A DNA stretch of 7,511 bases from contig DORQ01000283.1 of the NCBI GenBank assembly GCA_003514205.1, positions 35,560 to 43,070 on the forward strand. The letters are read 5' to 3'. Shown in pieces: positions 6,425 through 7,511 of the stretch. Within the stretch, counting starts at the first letter, position 1. Every line of letters starts with the position of its first letter. The position numbers and the translations under genes were made by a program. Origin of the DNA: Acidimicrobiaceae bacterium. Lineage in GTDB: Bacteria > Actinomycetota > Acidimicrobiia > Acidimicrobiales > Microtrichaceae. The notes beneath the pieces were generated by a model. The model did no database searches and was not told where the DNA came from. It saw nothing but the letters and a program-made list of their open reading frames with translations.

Positions 6425-6486
6425 CGCCACCCGCTAGGAGGCGAGTGCTCGACCTATTCGCCTTCGCCCGAAACCCGGTCGAGCAC
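6421..6486. terminator. Inverted repeats at purU/glycosyltransferase convergent junction
   Basis: Two inverted repeats cover the 29-bp gap and the facing stop codons. The first is CTAGCG-N5-CGCTAG (6421-6426 and 6432-6437), a perfect 6-base stem that includes the purU TAG. The second is GTGCTCGACC (6445-6454) paired perfectly with GGTCGAGCAC (6477-6486) across 22 bases; inside it TTCG (6457-6460) and CGAA (6469-6472) could also pair. Both could end transcription from either direction, but neither is followed by a T-run, so these are hairpins of the U-less kind often proposed for high-GC bacteria rather than textbook intrinsic terminators. The second lies partly within the last codons of the minus-strand glycosyltransferase gene. 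Confidence 0.45.
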
Positions 6487-7467
6487 CAGCTTGAGTACCG
6501 AGGCGGCGGCCTCATCGGTGCAATAGGAGCGTGCGAACTTCAAGGCGCCCTCATTCAACGAGTTTCGCAACTCAGCGTTGGTCCAGAGGGCTTCAATTCT
6601 CTCGGCAAGAAGGTCCACCGAATACGGCGGCGCCGTGAGACAGTTCTCTCCGTCGAGCAGATAGTCCTCACCGCCTCGCCGATCAGTCGCGACCAGGGCT
6701 CGACCATGTTGGAAGGTCTCCACGATGGTCACGCCTCCTGCACAGACTCCCTGAGTTGTGAGCGGCAACACATTGACCCGAGCACGACGGACGAGGTGGT
6801 GAATCTCGCCCTTGGGGATCTGGTCCAGGATCTCGACGTTGGGAGGAGGCTGCAAGCCTGCAAGAATTCGTGGCCCCGCGAGGACCTTCGCCGGGTATCC
6901 GAGCTTTCCCATCGCCGCGAAGAACGTCCCGTAGTCTCTGAAACCCGAACCGGTTGCAAACACAAATGGGTCGTCCTGCTCCTCCGCGGCAATCGAACGC
7001 GGGCCGCCATAGTGCAGATGACAAAAGGAAAACTTGGCGGGGTCAAGTCCGAACGCTCGGGGGTAATACTCAGCCTCCTCAGAGGTATGCACCACGAACG
7101 CGTCGACGTTTTGGAGCGCCCGCCCGGCCAACTGATTACGAACCTGGGATTCAGACTCTGTGTTAAAGAACCAGGCAACGAGCTTCTTGTCCGAACGAAA
7201 AGCACGCTGTTCGAGAGCTGCGCACAACGCCAGTTGGGGAAACACGGTGATGACTCCCCCCGAGTCGCTTCGCAACGCGCGCCGAGCGACGGACCCATAC
7301 TGTTTCCAATCCGCAATACCTGAGGAAGCCCGCTTCTTTGTGTGCCAGGATTCCTCAGGCGTGTCTCGTAGCACTGGTTGAACTTGATGGCTCGACGGCC
7401 CCATCAAGTCATGAAGCCACACTGACTCATCGGCTGTGAGGAATGGTGCCACCAACGACCATTTCAT
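6454..7467 (-). CDS. GT-B glycosyltransferase, GT4-like
   Basis: 337-residue glycosyltransferase, cytoplasmic, without a signal peptide. The N-terminal acceptor half starts 'MKWSLVAPFLTADESVWLHD' and includes 'VVHTSEEAEYYPRAFGL' (125-141), the usual strand and helix before the interdomain linker. The donor half begins at about 167: 'FVFATGSGFRDYGTFFAAM' (168-186) carries the GxGxRDY signature seen in many GT4-like enzymes, followed by 'VNVLPL' (231-236) and the donor-binding element 'GGVTIVETFQHGRALVATD' (244-262), where E250 is the likely ribose-contacting glutamate and 'GGEDYLLDGENCL' (265-277) closes the site. Sugar and acceptor unknown. Start: ATG at 7467, with AAAGGA ten bases upstream (7483-7478). 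TTG at 7476 is too close to that site, although the frame stays open to the window edge. It faces purU across 29 bases; with the two glycosyltransferases at the left edge it points to a surface polysaccharide locus. Confidence 0.88.
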   Translation of the reverse strand: MKWSLVAPFLTADESVWLHDLMGPSSHQVQPVLRDTPEESWHTKKRASSGIADWKQYGSVARRALRSDSGGVITVFPQLALCAALEQRAFRSDKKLVAWFFNTESESQVRNQLAGRALQNVDAFVVHTSEEAEYYPRAFGLDPAKFSFCHLHYGGPRSIAAEEQDDPFVFATGSGFRDYGTFFAAMGKLGYPAKVLAGPRILAGLQPPPNVEILDQIPKGEIHHLVRRARVNVLPLTTQGVCAGGVTIVETFQHGRALVATDRRGGEDYLLDGENCLTAPPYSVDLLAERIEALWTNAELRNSLNEGALKFARSYCTDEAAASVLKLVLDRVSGEGE

Positions 7468-7511
7468 ATCACCCAAGTCCTTTCTGGCGCCTCTCGGCGG
7501 AGAAGCGACAC
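7468..7511 (-). promoter_or_regulatory. Ribosome binding site and 5' region of the right-hand glycosyltransferase
   Basis: The last 44 bases hold the leader of the minus-strand glycosyltransferase. AGAAAGGA (7485-7478, minus-strand reading) is a good Shine-Dalgarno ten bases before the ATG at 7467 and decides the start against TTG at 7476. No stop codon occurs in the glycosyltransferase frame up to the window end, so an upstream extension is not formally excluded. Too little sequence is present to find a promoter. Confidence 0.5.

Noticed and set aside
6445..7323. 292-codon open frame on the plus strand opposite the right-hand glycosyltransferase
   Set aside because: Antisense shadow of a well-supported glycosyltransferase, with no domain or plausible fold signature.

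Overview
The window is a gene-dense stretch of bacterial chromosome. It is GC-rich by eye, uses GTG starts often, and its protein families (an AarF/UbiB-like kinase beside a ~550-residue SF2 helicase, an NTF2-like protein, a PurU with N-terminal ACT domain) fit a free-living actinobacterium. An Acidimicrobiia-type lineage is a guess, not something the sequence proves. No insertion sequence, phage gene, tRNA, rRNA or CRISPR array is visible. All gaps between genes are 115 bases or shorter.

Layout. (1) Left, plus strand: the C-terminal part of a glycosyltransferase cut by the window edge (1-336), then 13 bases later a complete GT-B, GT4-type glycosyltransferase (350-1747). (2) Centre-left, minus strand: an SF2 DNA/RNA helicase (4983-3322) followed after 73 bases by an ABC1/AarF/UbiB-family atypical kinase (3248-1737). 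The kinase converges on the second glycosyltransferase and their 3' ends overlap by 11 bases. (3) Centre-right, plus strand: from a 115-bp divergent spacer, a small NTF2/SnoaL-like protein (5099-5584) and purU, formyltetrahydrofolate deformylase (5585-6424). The stop codon of the first touches the GTG start of the second, so they are probably translationally coupled. (4) Right, minus strand: a third GT-B glycosyltransferase (7467-6454), converging on purU across a 29-bp gap that contains inverted repeats.

How it fits together. The two outer parts look like a surface-glycan or exopolysaccharide locus: three different glycosyltransferases with the donor-binding motifs of the GT4 group. The four genes between them have no evident glycan role and look like housekeeping or lipid/one-carbon/nucleic-acid functions. 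I see no clear-cut novel defence or mobile system. The best candidates for something undescribed are the coupled NTF2-like/PurU pair, in which the NTF2-like protein keeps one ketosteroid-isomerase-like Asp motif but lacks the catalytic Tyr and carries a His-rich loop; the unassigned helicase with acidic linkers; and the atypical kinase with a divergent alanine-rich loop.
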